64,000 nucleotides of DNA from Paracoccaceae bacterium (lineage in GTDB: Bacteria > Pseudomonadota > Alphaproteobacteria > Rhodobacterales > Rhodobacteraceae): NCBI GenBank assembly GCA_022823605.1, contig JAJEHS010000005.1:124001-188000 (forward strand). The letters are read 5' to 3'. The position numbers and the translations under genes were made by a program. The notes under the pieces were generated by a model. That model did not search any database. It saw only the letters and a program-made list of their open reading frames with translations, and was not told the origin of the DNA. Positions 26,945-35,929 of the stretch are shown one piece after another. Every line of letters begins with the position of its first letter. Within the stretch, counting starts at the first letter, position 1.

Positions 26945-27850
26945 ATGGATCGTAATTCGCCACCTCCCCCCTTGCCCAGAAGGAGGGTTACCCTTGTTGA
27001 TCTGGTCCTGATCGGACTTGTCATCGGCATGATCGTGTATGCCGTATACAGGGTTAATGATGTTCTGGTTTACCATTGGAACTGGGAGCGGGTATTAAGT
27101 TTCATCATCAGATTTGATGAAGAATCCGGCCGGTGGGTAGCCAATCTGCTCCTACAGGGTATGTTTACAACCCTCAGGCTTGCTGTTTGGGCTACCATTC
27201 TGGCTACCATTATTGGTGTCATCATGGGTTATTGGCGAAGGTGCAACAATCTCACCCTGCGGATCATAAGCAGAACCTATGTCGAACTCATTCGAAATAT
27301 TCCACCAATTGTTTTCATATTCATTTTTTATTTTTTCATTTCCAGTCAGATATTCCCCCTCATCGGACTGTCGAGCCTGAGATATGACAGTCCCTACATG
27401 GACAATGATTTATTCAGGTTCATGTTTGGTAATCCCAGATTGTTTGAAAATTTCATCGCAGGAATGATTTGTCTTGCCGTATTTGAGGGTGCCTACATCA
27501 CTGAGATCGTACGGGCAGGAATTCAATCGATCGGCAAGGGGCAATGGGAGGCCGGGAGAGCCATAGGCCTGTCCCATTTCAACATCCTGAGGGATATCAT
27601 CCTTCCCCAGGCCATCAGGAAAATCCTTCCTCCGCTCGCTGGCCAATTCATCACCCTAATCAAGGATTCAGCAATGGTTTCCCTGATTTCCATTCAGGAA
27701 TTGACCTTTCTTGCGAACGAGGTGGCGGCAACCACGACCAAGGTGTTCGAGACCTGGATACTGGTCGGGGCGATGTATTTTGTATTGTGTTATTTCTTTG
27801 CGTATGTTTTTGCCAAACTGGAGCAAAGGGGAGCCCGGGCCAATCGCTAG
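26945..27850 (+). CDS. Polar amino-acid ABC importer permease (HisM/GlnP family), second subunit
   Basis: From ATG 26945 the protein has 301 residues. It contains YVELIRNIPPIVFIFIFYFF and the EAA loop EAGRAIGLSHFNILRDIILPQA. An N-terminal proline-rich cytoplasmic tail (SPPPPLPRRR) precedes the first membrane segment. It pairs with the first permease (25204) and the ATPase at 27873. A TTG 15 nt upstream lies within the hairpin and is less likely. Confidence 0.92.
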   Translation: MDRNSPPPPLPRRRVTLVDLVLIGLVIGMIVYAVYRVNDVLVYHWNWERVLSFIIRFDEESGRWVANLLLQGMFTTLRLAVWATILATIIGVIMGYWRRCNNLTLRIISRTYVELIRNIPPIVFIFIFYFFISSQIFPLIGLSSLRYDSPYMDNDLFRFMFGNPRLFENFIAGMICLAVFEGAYITEIVRAGIQSIGKGQWEAGRAIGLSHFNILRDIILPQAIRKILPPLAGQFITLIKDSAMVSLISIQELTFLANEVAATTTKVFETWILVGAMYFVLCYFFAYVFAKLEQRGARANR

Positions 27851-27872
27851 ATCAAATTGAAAGACACCACCC

Positions 27873-28661
27873 ATGAATGATAAAACCGCATCACCCCTGA
27901 AGGTTCCCGAGACCAAAGCGAAGGACAAGCCAATCGTGGAGGTTTCCGGGCTTTGTAAATGGTTCGGGGATTTCTGCGCCCTGTTTGATATAAACTTTTC
28001 GGTAAATTTTGGTGAAAAGGTGGTTATTTGCGGACCTTCCGGGTCTGGCAAATCAACCCTGATAAGATGTCTCAATCAGTTGGAGGAACATCAACTTGGC
28101 ACCATCAGGATTGATGGCAGGGAAGTAAAACCGGGCATGAAGGGCATCGAGGAAATCAGGCGGGATGTCGGCATGGTCTTTCAAAGTTTCAATCTGTTTC
28201 CCCATCTATCCATTTTGGATAACCTGACAATAGGTCCCATCAGAAACAGGGGGATGTCCAAGTCCGAGGCTTCCGAAATGGCCATGGAGTTGCTGGACAG
28301 GGTTCACATATCGGAACAGGCCAACAAGTATCCCATGCAATTGTCTGGCGGTCAGCAGCAGAGGGTGGCAATTGCCAGGGCTCTGTGCATGAAACCCAAG
28401 ATAATGCTGTTTGATGAACCTACCTCGGCCCTGGATCCCGAAATGATATCCGGTGTACTGGATGTCATGGTTGAGCTGGCCGAGGATGGCATGACCATGC
28501 TTTGTGTAACCCATGAGATGGGATTTGCCCGCCAGGTTGGTGACCGGGTGATATTCATGGACGATGCCGAGATTGTCGAAACCGCCGACCCTGAAAGTTT
28601 CTTCAACAATCCGGAAACGGAACGGGCCAAATTATTTCTGAGCCAGCTTCTATCCCATTAG
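27873..28661 (+). CDS. Polar amino-acid ABC importer ATPase (GlnQ/AapP family)
   Basis: The 262-residue ATPase has Walker A ([10 protein letters not shown]), Q-loop ([13 protein letters not shown]), signature [15 protein letters not shown], Walker B ([15 protein letters not shown]) and the H-loop ([13 protein letters not shown]), as in GlnQ/HisP/AapP. It has no C-terminal regulatory domain. It energises the importer encoded from 25204 and is the last gene of the operon. Confidence 0.94.
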   Translation: MNDKTASPLKVPETKAKDKPIVEVSGLCKWFGDFCALFDINFSVNFGEKVVICGPSGSGKSTLIRCLNQLEEHQLGTIRIDGREVKPGMKGIEEIRRDVGMVFQSFNLFPHLSILDNLTIGPIRNRGMSKSEASEMAMELLDRVHISEQANKYPMQLSGGQQQRVAIARALCMKPKIMLFDEPTSALDPEMISGVLDVMVELAEDGMTMLCVTHEMGFARQVGDRVIFMDDAEIVETADPESFFNNPETERAKLFLSQLLSH

Positions 28662-28790
28662 TCAAGGGTTGTTTCGGCCCGGAATCCATTATTGCCTGAT
28701 TGATTCCGTGATTGGGATAAAATCTTGCCGGTATTGATATTGAATTTGCCGAACAAAATACCTATCAATAATTGACTGCAATTCTCTAGA

Positions 28791-28866
<76 letters not shown>

Positions 28867-28968
28867 GAGAAAACAGTTGGTACCAAACTCCAACAATAAT
28901 TTCCTAAAAATATAATAAGAATCCCTGAAGGGACTGCCCATTCTTCCAATAGACCTTTGATTAGCGGA

Positions 28969-29145
28969 ATTATACCATTTCCAGAAAGTAACCATCAAAA
29001 GACATTTCCAGATTATACTTCCAATTTAGGAGAAACAGCTTCGATTACACCTTTTTATTGGTACCCAATGGTGCTGTTTCTGGGGTTGATGACACCGAAA
29101 TATTGTAAACCGCTATAAGTCATTACTTTCTGTAAATGGTATAAT
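28969..29145. mobile_element. MITE-like element with 23-bp terminal inverted repeats
   Basis: The arms 28969-28991 (ATTATACCATTTCCAGAAAG...) and 29123-29145 are inverted copies with a single mismatch in 23 bp and bound a 177-bp segment without a reading frame. Inside it AGAAACAGC (29031-29039) and GCTGTTTCT (29073-29081) form a second inverted repeat, so the whole element can fold into a long hairpin. No clear target-site duplication was identified. It lies 103 nt after tRNA-Ala. Confidence 0.5.
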
Positions 29146-29325
29146 ATCAAGGTAATCGCTTTATTGAGTGGAAACACAACGGGTCATTCAAAACGGGGAA
29201 ACAGGTGAATCCCAGGGAAACTAGACTATACGGTTCGTAAAACCCTCTTCATGTATATTTAGGCAGGCCGTTGAAATTAAGAGATGTGCGAAGCACTTTT
29301 GGCTAAATGAGTTAATCTCGTCAAT

Positions 29326-29352
29326 GTTTCCCGTTTATACGGGGATGAACCG
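29326..29352 (+). repeat. Isolated CRISPR type I-E repeat-like sequence
   Basis: The 27-nt stretch begins GTTTCCCG, has the stem CCCGT-TTAT-ACGGG and ends GGGGATGAACCG, close to the type I-E repeat consensus in shape and 3' end. No second copy lies one repeat-spacer unit (about 61 nt) on either side, and no cas gene is in the window. It is therefore a lone repeat-like hairpin, either a fossil or chance. Confidence 0.35.
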
Positions 29353-29386
29353 CAGTTAATAATTCCAAGAAGTGATTTATCCTTGA

Positions 29387-29762
29387 TTGATCCAACCCAA
29401 TTACCCATACTGGTACTGTTCAACATTTTTAGAGGTTTCCGTGCCCGCAAAAGATACCATAGAGATGAAGCTGCAAACCAGTGCATCCCTTCACCCAGCC
29501 AAGAAAATCACTGATTCTTGGAAAAAGCACAAGGAACCCAACAAGGAAACCCTTGAAGCGATGGTTGAACTTGACTCCGGCAAGGGTGTAACACACGATT
29601 CCATTTCCTCCCTGATGGCTAGCCTGGATGCGGACGACTAGGAATTAAAAAGGGTTCAGGAAAGTTTTCAAACGCTGCAAGGCCAATCCGGACCATAATG
29701 ATAATTTGGATGGGGTGTTGGAAACTGTTTTCCAACCAAACCTGTATTTTGACGGTCTATAA
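29387..29762 (+). pseudogene. Decayed RelB/YafQ toxin-antitoxin pair
   Basis: The frame ending at 29641 closes with PNKETLEAMVELDSGKG and SISSLMASLDADD, closely matching the C-terminus of the intact antitoxin at 38270-38536 (PNKETRAAIAELEAGKG and DALMADLNAEN), but its N-terminal RelB DNA-binding part is gone. Directly downstream, 29667-29762 encodes FKRCKANPDHNDNLDGVLE, a YafQ-like segment with no start and an early end. Both are remnants of a pair related to the one at 38 kb. Confidence 0.65.
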
Positions 29763-29879
29763 TGATTGAATTAAACCATGTTACAGATTATGAGTTTTTG
29801 GATTTTGAAAAACACCCCATAATTCAATTATTAAAGTACTGACTTTTCTTGGTTTCATACAATTACTGGAGCGAATTTA

Positions 29880-30312
29880 TGCATGAAGAATTTCAACAAA
29901 AAAACAAAATCTTCACCGAACAATTCAGAAAGGCAATGTATGACTTTAATCCGTTTCAGGTACTGGGGGTATTTTAAAGAGTTGCTTTGCCAAAGATTCT
30001 CCCATTAATTTGGCAGCCTCGTTTGAGACACTCAATGATGTGGAGGAATTCTATCTGTAGGCTTTGCATCCACTTTATGAGGCAATTCCGGATCTTGAAA
30101 GAAGGGAATTGATCGTTCTATCCAACAAGTTCCAGCTGGACCAGGATTGGGTAGGTGTTTGCGGTTATTATACGGGTGTATTCAATAAGCACTGGTTGGA
30201 TATACTACCAACAGGACATCAGGTTTCCATGAGTTTTCATGAATTTTATAGTGTCGAGGAAGGCAAGGTTTCTAATTCGGTTGAATTAGTACTCTCAAAT
30301 ATTCAGGTATAG
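29880..30312 (+). pseudogene. Truncated, frameshifted duplicate of the SnoaL-like gene
   Basis: From ATG 29880 to about 30270 the DNA is a close copy of the 5' part of the intact gene at 33679-34701. The copy has a 2-nt insertion near 29972, an in-frame TAG at 30058 (AAG in the intact copy), and diverges entirely after about 30270. Similarity also covers roughly 100 nt upstream of the start, so the duplicated unit is about 490 bp. Confidence 0.85.
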
Positions 30313-30430
30313 CAGCGAGTTTTTGGGAAATTATCATTCAAACTCTTGGTACTGGTATTTGGTACCTTAGTTCTGATGATTCAAAATTTAGAAAAAACCT
30401 ATTCAACCGACGATAGGATTCACTCCCCAA

Positions 30431-30910
30431 TCAATTGGGACCTTTTTCTCTGGCCATGGCTGTCCAAACCGCGAAAGCTGTACGATGCCTTGGGTTTGAC
30501 TCCCGCAATTGCCTGATAGCAATTGCAGCAGTTTCAATATCAATATAAACATCATTCCGGGTTAACCTGTAGGATGGATTATAGTCAGCCTGGTGGCGCT
30601 TGTCCTGCAAAACCACAAAATTTTTGGCAAATGCCCGAATGCCGAAAGGAAATTCCGAAATTTTATCCCTTTTGCACTGTTCCTTGGCAAAACCGTGCCT
30701 GATGGATCTGTAGGCCTGTTGCCAAGCCTGTTGACTCCTGTTGGCCCCAGTTGTACCAACAAGGGAATCTGCACAATTCAGGCAAAGGGCATGGAACATG
30801 GAATAATAGGCCGTACTCAAGGCCCTTTTCAGGTTCGTTTGCCGTGGGCGGCCCGGATCGTCAATGTGGGCCAGGATAAGGGCGGTTTCGATTAAGTCAG
30901 ATGGATTCAA
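30431..30910 (-). CDS. HEPN-domain protein
   Basis: The 159-residue helical protein begins with a segment typical of small HEPN proteins (LKRALSTAYYSMFHALCLNCADSLVG, with the AYYSMFHA helix). A charged segment, DKRHQADYNP, follows in the position where many HEPN proteins carry their Rx4-6H ribonuclease motif; R-H-Q-A-D is not a canonical match. It overlaps the upstream small gene by 14 nt. HEPN proteins are commonly toxins or RNases in two-gene modules, so this pair is a candidate toxin-antitoxin system. Confidence 0.7.
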   Translation of the reverse strand: MNPSDLIETALILAHIDDPGRPRQTNLKRALSTAYYSMFHALCLNCADSLVGTTGANRSQQAWQQAYRSIRHGFAKEQCKRDKISEFPFGIRAFAKNFVVLQDKRHQADYNPSYRLTRNDVYIDIETAAIAIRQLRESNPRHRTAFAVWTAMAREKGPN

Positions 30911-31178
30911 GGGTTTTGGCTTCCTCGGGAATCATGAAGGAAGGAATTGGAAACCTGTCGACGGACAAGGCTTTGAGGGACCCTTGCAGGTGTTCAACCA
31001 AACCCAGGACTTTCTTCGGATCCAAACGATTGTCCTTGGCCTCGTAAATCACCCTAATACGCAGGATAGGATCGCCATCTGCATCTTCGGCCTCAACAGA
31101 CTTGAGATCAACAATTTTGGCTGGAGCCAGCTGTTTCTGGACAATCCTTTTCAATTCCTTGTCGATATCTTCATGCAC
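30897..31178 (-). CDS. Small partner protein of the HEPN gene
   Basis: Starting at GTG 31178, with AGGAG about 8 nt upstream, the gene encodes 93 residues. The frame extends to 31349, but the longer version has no ribosome site and includes improbable sequence. Visible features are a helical N-terminus (EDIDKELKRIVQKQL), an alternating-strand middle (PILRIRVIYEAKDNRLDPKKV) and a C-terminal helix. No known domain was recognised. Overlap with the HEPN gene suggests an antitoxin or co-factor, but there is no nucleotidyltransferase motif, so it is not an MntA-type partner. Confidence 0.68.
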   Translation of the reverse strand: MHEDIDKELKRIVQKQLAPAKIVDLKSVEAEDADGDPILRIRVIYEAKDNRLDPKKVLGLVEHLQGSLKALSVDRFPIPSFMIPEEAKTLESI

Positions 31179-31461
31179 GGTCCTTCTCCTTCTGAAACCT
31201 GAATATAATGTCTTGCCATATTCATGGCAAGAAAAAAACTGACCACGTATTAGAAAAAGGAGGCTATCGAAACAAATGTACCAAATACCTGAAATCTTTA
31301 TTCTATGATCAAGTGACAACAACCCCGAAGTTTTGCTTTGCAAATACAATCGGAGGATGGTCCAAGAAATCTGGTGCCACCCACCCGATGATATGCCGGG
31401 AATTACTGGGAAAAATCGAATTTTCTATAGCTGTTTAGAAAGCTAGGTTGGATTTTTAAAT

Positions 31462-32088
31462 TTATGGAGTAGCCTCTTCCTCCAGACGTAGCCTCCTTTC
31501 AGAAAGTGTTTCACCTTCATAAAGCCAGTATAGCGGTCCCGATATAGTTTTAGAATTCCTTCCATGATCCCTAGTGAGCAACTTACCTGCAGATCCCGAC
31601 AAGGATGTAACCTCATCCTCGAAATCCACCTTTTGATCATCAACAACCTTGGCTGTTACATTCTCGTCGCGAACAAAATGAAGGATGGAGCCCACGGGGA
31701 TATCAACTGATGAAAATGTAAAACGGCTTCTTGGATTTCGATTACGCTCCTTATCCAATGATCGTTGTTCTTCCTGATTTTCGACGAAATCATTGCCAGG
31801 TGTTACATTTTCTTCTTCAACCAGTTGGAGGATTGATACCACCCTTTCAGGATTTATCCTGAAGAATTCCCTTTTCGGATTAATACGATGGTCACCAAAA
31901 GCATGTTGTACCTTATTTTCTACTTTCACCGAGTCCCCAACCACACAAGCATAATAGACCTCGAATGGAACCGGAATACCGGAGTGCGATGAGAGTTCTT
32001 TGACCCTTCTTTCAAGATTATTTGTTCTTCCTATCTTTATCAGGTCGGGAATGACCTGGTTGGTCAGAATATAAATGGTTTCACTCAT
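31462..32088 (-). CDS. GIY-YIG nuclease-family protein with C-terminal DUF4357-like domain
   Basis: From ATG 32088 the 208-residue protein starts with IYILTNQVIPDLIKIGRTNNLERRVKEL, the GIY-YIG-like pattern of the T5orf172 group, with Arg and a later Glu (KVENKVQHAFGDHR) that are usually catalytic. The C-terminal 60 residues end SGPLYWLYEGETLSERR, which matches the DUF4357 domain. Such proteins occur in mobile and defence islands; the target is unknown. An upstream ATG at 32103 would add five residues. It lies within the direct-repeat-flanked module. Confidence 0.82.
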   Translation of the reverse strand: MSETIYILTNQVIPDLIKIGRTNNLERRVKELSSHSGIPVPFEVYYACVVGDSVKVENKVQHAFGDHRINPKREFFRINPERVVSILQLVEEENVTPGNDFVENQEEQRSLDKERNRNPRSRFTFSSVDIPVGSILHFVRDENVTAKVVDDQKVDFEDEVTSLSGSAGKLLTRDHGRNSKTISGPLYWLYEGETLSERRLRLEEEATP

Positions 32089-32103
32089 AATCGGTTCTTG
32101 CAA

Positions 32104-32654
32104 TCTTGATTGTCTTCAAATCATTGGGATCACTATTATTTTGCTAGCAGCATTTCAATTTCAAGGTCTAACCACCTAATTCTATCGTCCATATCCTTGA
32201 CCAACAACCACTCTTGGAATGTACTCAGGAGAATAACATTTTCTGATTAAGCTTTGGTATCTTTCGATTGGGCCAATAGTGGAGAGAATGCGTAGGAATT
32301 TGGATATTATTTTAGGAACCTCTTTTAATTCAAACCATTTTCAACAGTAGCTTTTTCATTTCATTTACATTTGAATCAAGGATTTTCAGCAAAATTGTTA
32401 TCCATCAGGTCATTTCCTGACCCATTTCACACCTTTGCGGCACCATCAGGCCCATCTCTCCCTTACTGTTTGACCATCTTGACACAATTACCCCATCAAG
32501 CCTCACCATCATTTGCGATTTAACGCACATCTTCAGCCTTCGGAGTATGGCCAGCTATCCCTTACTGTTTTCAATGACTGCAGAGTGGAGGTGCTAATTG
32601 ACAAAGGCTATGTGTAGTGCTTATTAGTCATCGTATATTTTTCTTAGATAGGGA
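32104..32654. other. Intergenic region upstream of the RHH antitoxin
   Basis: No coding frame of note. CCCTTACTGTTT occurs twice, near 32459 and 32559, as a 100-bp-spaced direct repeat; significance unknown. Otherwise featureless. Confidence 0.35.
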
Positions 32655-32663
32655 TTGCGTATC

Positions 32664-32915
32664 ATGGGAACCAAAACATCGACCAGGTTATCAATCGATC
32701 TTTTGCCTGATTTACATGAGGAATTGAACGAGATAGCCCAGGCCAGTGACAAGAGCGTGAAGACTTATGTCGTTGAGGCCTTGGAGTATTGTATCCGGAA
32801 AGATACCGAAGAAGAAGATCGATTATGGGATAAGTTGGCTGAAGAGGCTTTGGAGGAGGGTCTGATCAGTATAGAAGAATCCAGGATTCTTACGAAACGC
32901 ATGAAAAATGCGTGA
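32664..32915 (+). CDS. Ribbon-helix-helix antitoxin
   Basis: The 83-residue product (ATG 32664) has an RHH strand-helix N-terminus, TSTRLSIDLLPDLHEELNEI and VKTYVVEALEYCI, followed by an acidic C-terminal tail that would bind the toxin. The stop lies inside the start of the next frame (ATGCGTGA overlap), the usual coupling in RelE/ParE systems. Its partner toxin is frameshifted, so the antitoxin may be an orphan that can still repress its promoter. Confidence 0.8.
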   Translation: MGTKTSTRLSIDLLPDLHEELNEIAQASDKSVKTYVVEALEYCIRKDTEEEDRLWDKLAEEALEEGLISIEESRILTKRMKNA

Positions 32916-33173
32916 CCTGCTGTATACTAGCAAAGCTAAAAGGCAGATTACCACTCTCATCAAAAAATATCCAGAAATAGCAAAGAAACTGGCTGAGAGT
33001 ATCGAGAGTATCTGTTACAAACCGTTGCAAGGTAATATGAGGAAGTTAAAAACAGCCTTAAATATTGGGCCCGGGTAGGAAATTACCGCATTATCTACAG
33101 TTTCACCGATGACATGGTGACAATAATTACTGTTGGACATCGTAAAGATATTTATCGGAAGCACTCTAGGTGA
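32908..33173 (+). pseudogene. RelE/ParE-type toxin with a frameshift
   Basis: The frame starts MRDLLYTSKAKRQITTLIKK and continues to about 33060, then terminates at TAG 33076-33078. The family C-terminus continues in the next frame as YWARVGNYRIIYSFTD and ITVGHRKDIYRKHSR up to 33173. A single lost base near 33060 explains both halves. RelE catalytic residues near the C-terminus are preserved but out of frame, so the toxin should be inactive unless the shift is a sequencing error or is corrected by frameshifting. Confidence 0.82.
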
Positions 33174-33204
33174 TTGTATCAGTCATCGGTGAGCTTGAAC
33201 ACCG

Positions 33205-33432
33205 CTATGAACTTTTGAAGGAGGTGCGGTCAAGGTGCATGTATTGCAACTGTTCATCACTCAACCCATTCATCACCCCCAACAGCAGGGAGCGGAAGAT
33301 GACAAGGTAGTCCCATGGCCTTCGTTCCAGACTACAGGTACGGGGAGGACTGAATACTTCCTCAAGGATTGGCATGAAAGAGTCCCAGTCAGCCAGTTCC
33401 TTCAGGGCTCCGAAAAAGTGGAGATTTTCCAT
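33205..33432 (-). pseudogene. IS5-family transposase N-terminal remnant
   Basis: About 76 residues resemble the start of IS5-type transposases: WDSFMPILEEVF, RRPWDYLVIFRSLLLGVMNGLSDEQLQYMHLDRTSF. The rest of the DDE domain is missing. The fragment lies next to the inner end of the SnoaL duplication. Confidence 0.65.
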
Positions 33433-33678
33433 TTGGATACTCCAGAATTTCATCAAAAGGGAATTATTTTTTGTGTGTGGCAAGTGAATTACGAAAAAGG
33501 CATGAAATGCCAGCCCTTGAGGGCTAATTTGAAAAAAAAATATGGGGAAACTAATTAATAGAGGTGCCCTAAATACATGGTCCTGATTATGAATCTTTGA
33601 ATTGTCACATATTCTCTCATAATTCATTCAAGGAAGAATTGACTTTTCCTGGTTTCATTAAATTTCTGGAGTGAACAA

Positions 33679-34701
33679 ATGCCTGATCTTCAACAAAAAA
33701 ACAAAGATCTCACTGAACAATTCAGAAAGGCAATGTATGACTTTAATCCGATTCAGGTACTGGGTAGTTTAAAAAATTGCTTTGCCAAAGATGCTCCCAT
33801 TCATTTGGCGACTCCGTTTGAAACACTCAATGATGTCGAGGAATTCTATCTGAAGGCACTACATCCACTTTATGAGGCAATTCCGGATCTGGAACGAAGG
33901 GAATTGATCGTTCTATCCAACAGGTCCCAATTGGATCAGGATTGGGTAGGAATTTGTGGTTATTATACGGGTGCCTTCAAAAAGCCTTGGTTGGATATAA
34001 TGCCGACCGGACATCAGGTTTCCATGAGGTTTCATGAATTTTACCGGGTAGAGGAAGGCAAGGTTATCGAAATGCAGGCCTTATGGGATATTCCCGAACT
34101 GATGATGCAAGCCAATAGCTGGCCATTGTCCCCAAGCCTAGGGCGGGAGTGGCATGTTCCGGGACCATCCACACAGGATGGGTTGGCAATCAATGATGAC
34201 GACCGAAACAGAAGTGAAGAGAGCCTTGCCCTTGTTTCCGAAATGCTGGCCAAGCTTGGAGAATTTGCAAAGGGTGGTGTTGAGGCCATGCAACTGGATC
34301 GTTATTGGCATCCAAGATGCAGTTGGTACGGACCATCGGGAATCGGGACCTGCAGGGGAATAGAAGGGTTCAGAAACTGGCATCAGATACCCTTTCTCAA
34401 TGCAATGCCTGATCGTCTTGGTGCCTTGGGCAAGGGTAATTTGTTCGCCGAGGGTGATTATGTCGGTTTTACTGAATGGCCCGGCATGAAAATGACCATT
34501 TCAGGTGATGGGTTTCTTGGTATAGCTCCTTCAGGTCAGAAAATCACCATGAGAAGCCTGGATTTCTGGCGATGCGAAAATGGCATGATAAGGGAAAACT
34601 GGGTCTTGGTGGACCTGCTTCATGTCTATGCCCAGATTGGTGTAGATGTTCTTGCCCGAATGAGAGAGTTCAACAAGGCCAGACAAGTACATCTACAGTA
34701 A
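33679..34701 (+). CDS. Protein with two tandem SnoaL-like (NTF2 fold) domains
   Basis: The 340-residue protein contains two related halves (about 15-155 and 185-330). Each has a SnoaL/ester-cyclase pattern: AFETLNDVEEFYLKAL-like helix, a conserved GIC/GY strand, TGHQVSMRFHEFYRVEEGKV in half one and SGQKITMRSLDFWRCENGMI in half two, with the conserved acidic VLVDLLHV ending. The SnoaL fold includes polyketide cyclases, dehydratases and ligand-binding proteins; specific activity cannot be inferred. ATG 33679 has CTGGAG upstream. A decayed copy lies at 29880. Confidence 0.8.
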   Translation: MPDLQQKNKDLTEQFRKAMYDFNPIQVLGSLKNCFAKDAPIHLATPFETLNDVEEFYLKALHPLYEAIPDLERRELIVLSNRSQLDQDWVGICGYYTGAFKKPWLDIMPTGHQVSMRFHEFYRVEEGKVIEMQALWDIPELMMQANSWPLSPSLGREWHVPGPSTQDGLAINDDDRNRSEESLALVSEMLAKLGEFAKGGVEAMQLDRYWHPRCSWYGPSGIGTCRGIEGFRNWHQIPFLNAMPDRLGALGKGNLFAEGDYVGFTEWPGMKMTISGDGFLGIAPSGQKITMRSLDFWRCENGMIRENWVLVDLLHVYAQIGVDVLARMREFNKARQVHLQ

Positions 34702-34765
34702 AGCGTAATAGTTGTTACCGGGACTTACTCCACTTTGATACAAGCTAATTCTGGTTTGCAGGTAA

Positions 34766-35896
34766 TCAGTAAACCACAACCGATCTTATGGATTCTCCTG
34801 CATGCATCAGATCGAAACCGCTGTTGATATCGCCCAATTCCAACTGGTGGGTAATCATAGGATCAATCTGGATTTTTCCTTCCATGTACCAATCAACGAT
34901 TTTGGGAACATCTGTTCGTCCTCTGGCACCCCCGAAGGCAGTTCCCTTCCAGACTCTGCCGGTTACCAGTTGAAACGGCCTGGTTGCAATTTCAGCCCCA
35001 GCTGGAGCCACACCAATTATGATCGATTCTCCCCAACCCCGGTGAGCACTTTCGAGGGCAACCCGCATGACATCTACATTGCCGGTGCAGTCAAAGGTAT
35101 AGTCCGCACCTCCCATGGGGTCGGATTTCGTCTGGGTTAATCCAACCAGATATGATACCAGATCGCCATCAACTTCAGTTGGGTTGACGAAGTGGGTCAT
35201 GCCGAATTTTTCACCCCATTCCTTTTTGCCCTGATTGACATCAACTCCAACGATCATATCCGCACCAACGAGTTTCAAACCCTGAATGACATTCAATCCG
35301 ATACCGCCAAGACCGAAGACAATTGCATTGGCTCCCGGTTCGACTTTGGCTGTATTCATGACAGCACCAATGCCGGTTGTAACTCCGCAACCAATGTAAC
35401 AAATCTTGTCGAAAGGTGCATCCTCCCTGACTTTGGCAACGGCAATTTCCGGCAGAACAGTATGTTGGGAGAAGGTTGAACAACCCATGTAATGGAGTAT
35501 TGGATCTCCATCCAACGTTGAAAACCTCGAAGTTCCGTCAGGCATCAGCCCCTGACCCTGGGTCGCCCTGATCGAAGTACAAAGATTTGTTTTCCTGGAC
35601 AGGCAAGATGGGCAGGTTCGGCATTCGGGTGTATACAGGGGGATAACATGGTCTCCCGTGGCGACGGATGTCACTCCTGGACCAACATCAACTACAATAC
35701 CTGCACCCTCATGTCCCAGGATGGATGGGAACAGACCCTCAGGGTCGGCCCCGGACAGGGTAAATTCGTCCGTGTGGCAAATCCCAGTGGCTTTGATTTC
35801 AACCAGTACTTCACCTTGTTTTGGCGGAGCAAGATTGACATCCATTATTTCCAAGGGCTTGTCTGCTTCTATGGCAACTGCTGCTTTTGTCTTCAT
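34766..35896 (-). CDS. frmA: S-(hydroxymethyl)glutathione dehydrogenase / class III alcohol dehydrogenase
   Basis: The 376-residue protein has the zinc alcohol-dehydrogenase pattern: catalytic zinc ligands in GICHTDEF and GHEGAGIV, structural-zinc Cys cluster in CRTCPSCLSRKTNLC, and the NAD-binding FGLGGIGLNVIQG. Class III members also show the CIGCGVTTG and GTAFGGARGRTDVP segments, both present. It oxidises the formaldehyde-glutathione adduct, or S-nitrosoglutathione, in the cytoplasm. ATG 35896 is preceded by GGGAG; the longer frame to 35929 is not needed. The usual partner, S-formylglutathione hydrolase, is not adjacent. Confidence 0.93.
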   Translation of the reverse strand: MKTKAAVAIEADKPLEIMDVNLAPPKQGEVLVEIKATGICHTDEFTLSGADPEGLFPSILGHEGAGIVVDVGPGVTSVATGDHVIPLYTPECRTCPSCLSRKTNLCTSIRATQGQGLMPDGTSRFSTLDGDPILHYMGCSTFSQHTVLPEIAVAKVREDAPFDKICYIGCGVTTGIGAVMNTAKVEPGANAIVFGLGGIGLNVIQGLKLVGADMIVGVDVNQGKKEWGEKFGMTHFVNPTEVDGDLVSYLVGLTQTKSDPMGGADYTFDCTGNVDVMRVALESAHRGWGESIIIGVAPAGAEIATRPFQLVTGRVWKGTAFGGARGRTDVPKIVDWYMEGKIQIDPMITHQLELGDINSGFDLMHAGESIRSVVVY

Positions 35897-35929
35897 TGTA
35901 TTATTCTCCCTGTATATGGCTTTCAGCAT

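Noticed and set aside
29265-29420. A CRISPR array around the I-E-like repeat
   Set aside because: No second repeat is found within one or two repeat-spacer lengths on either side.
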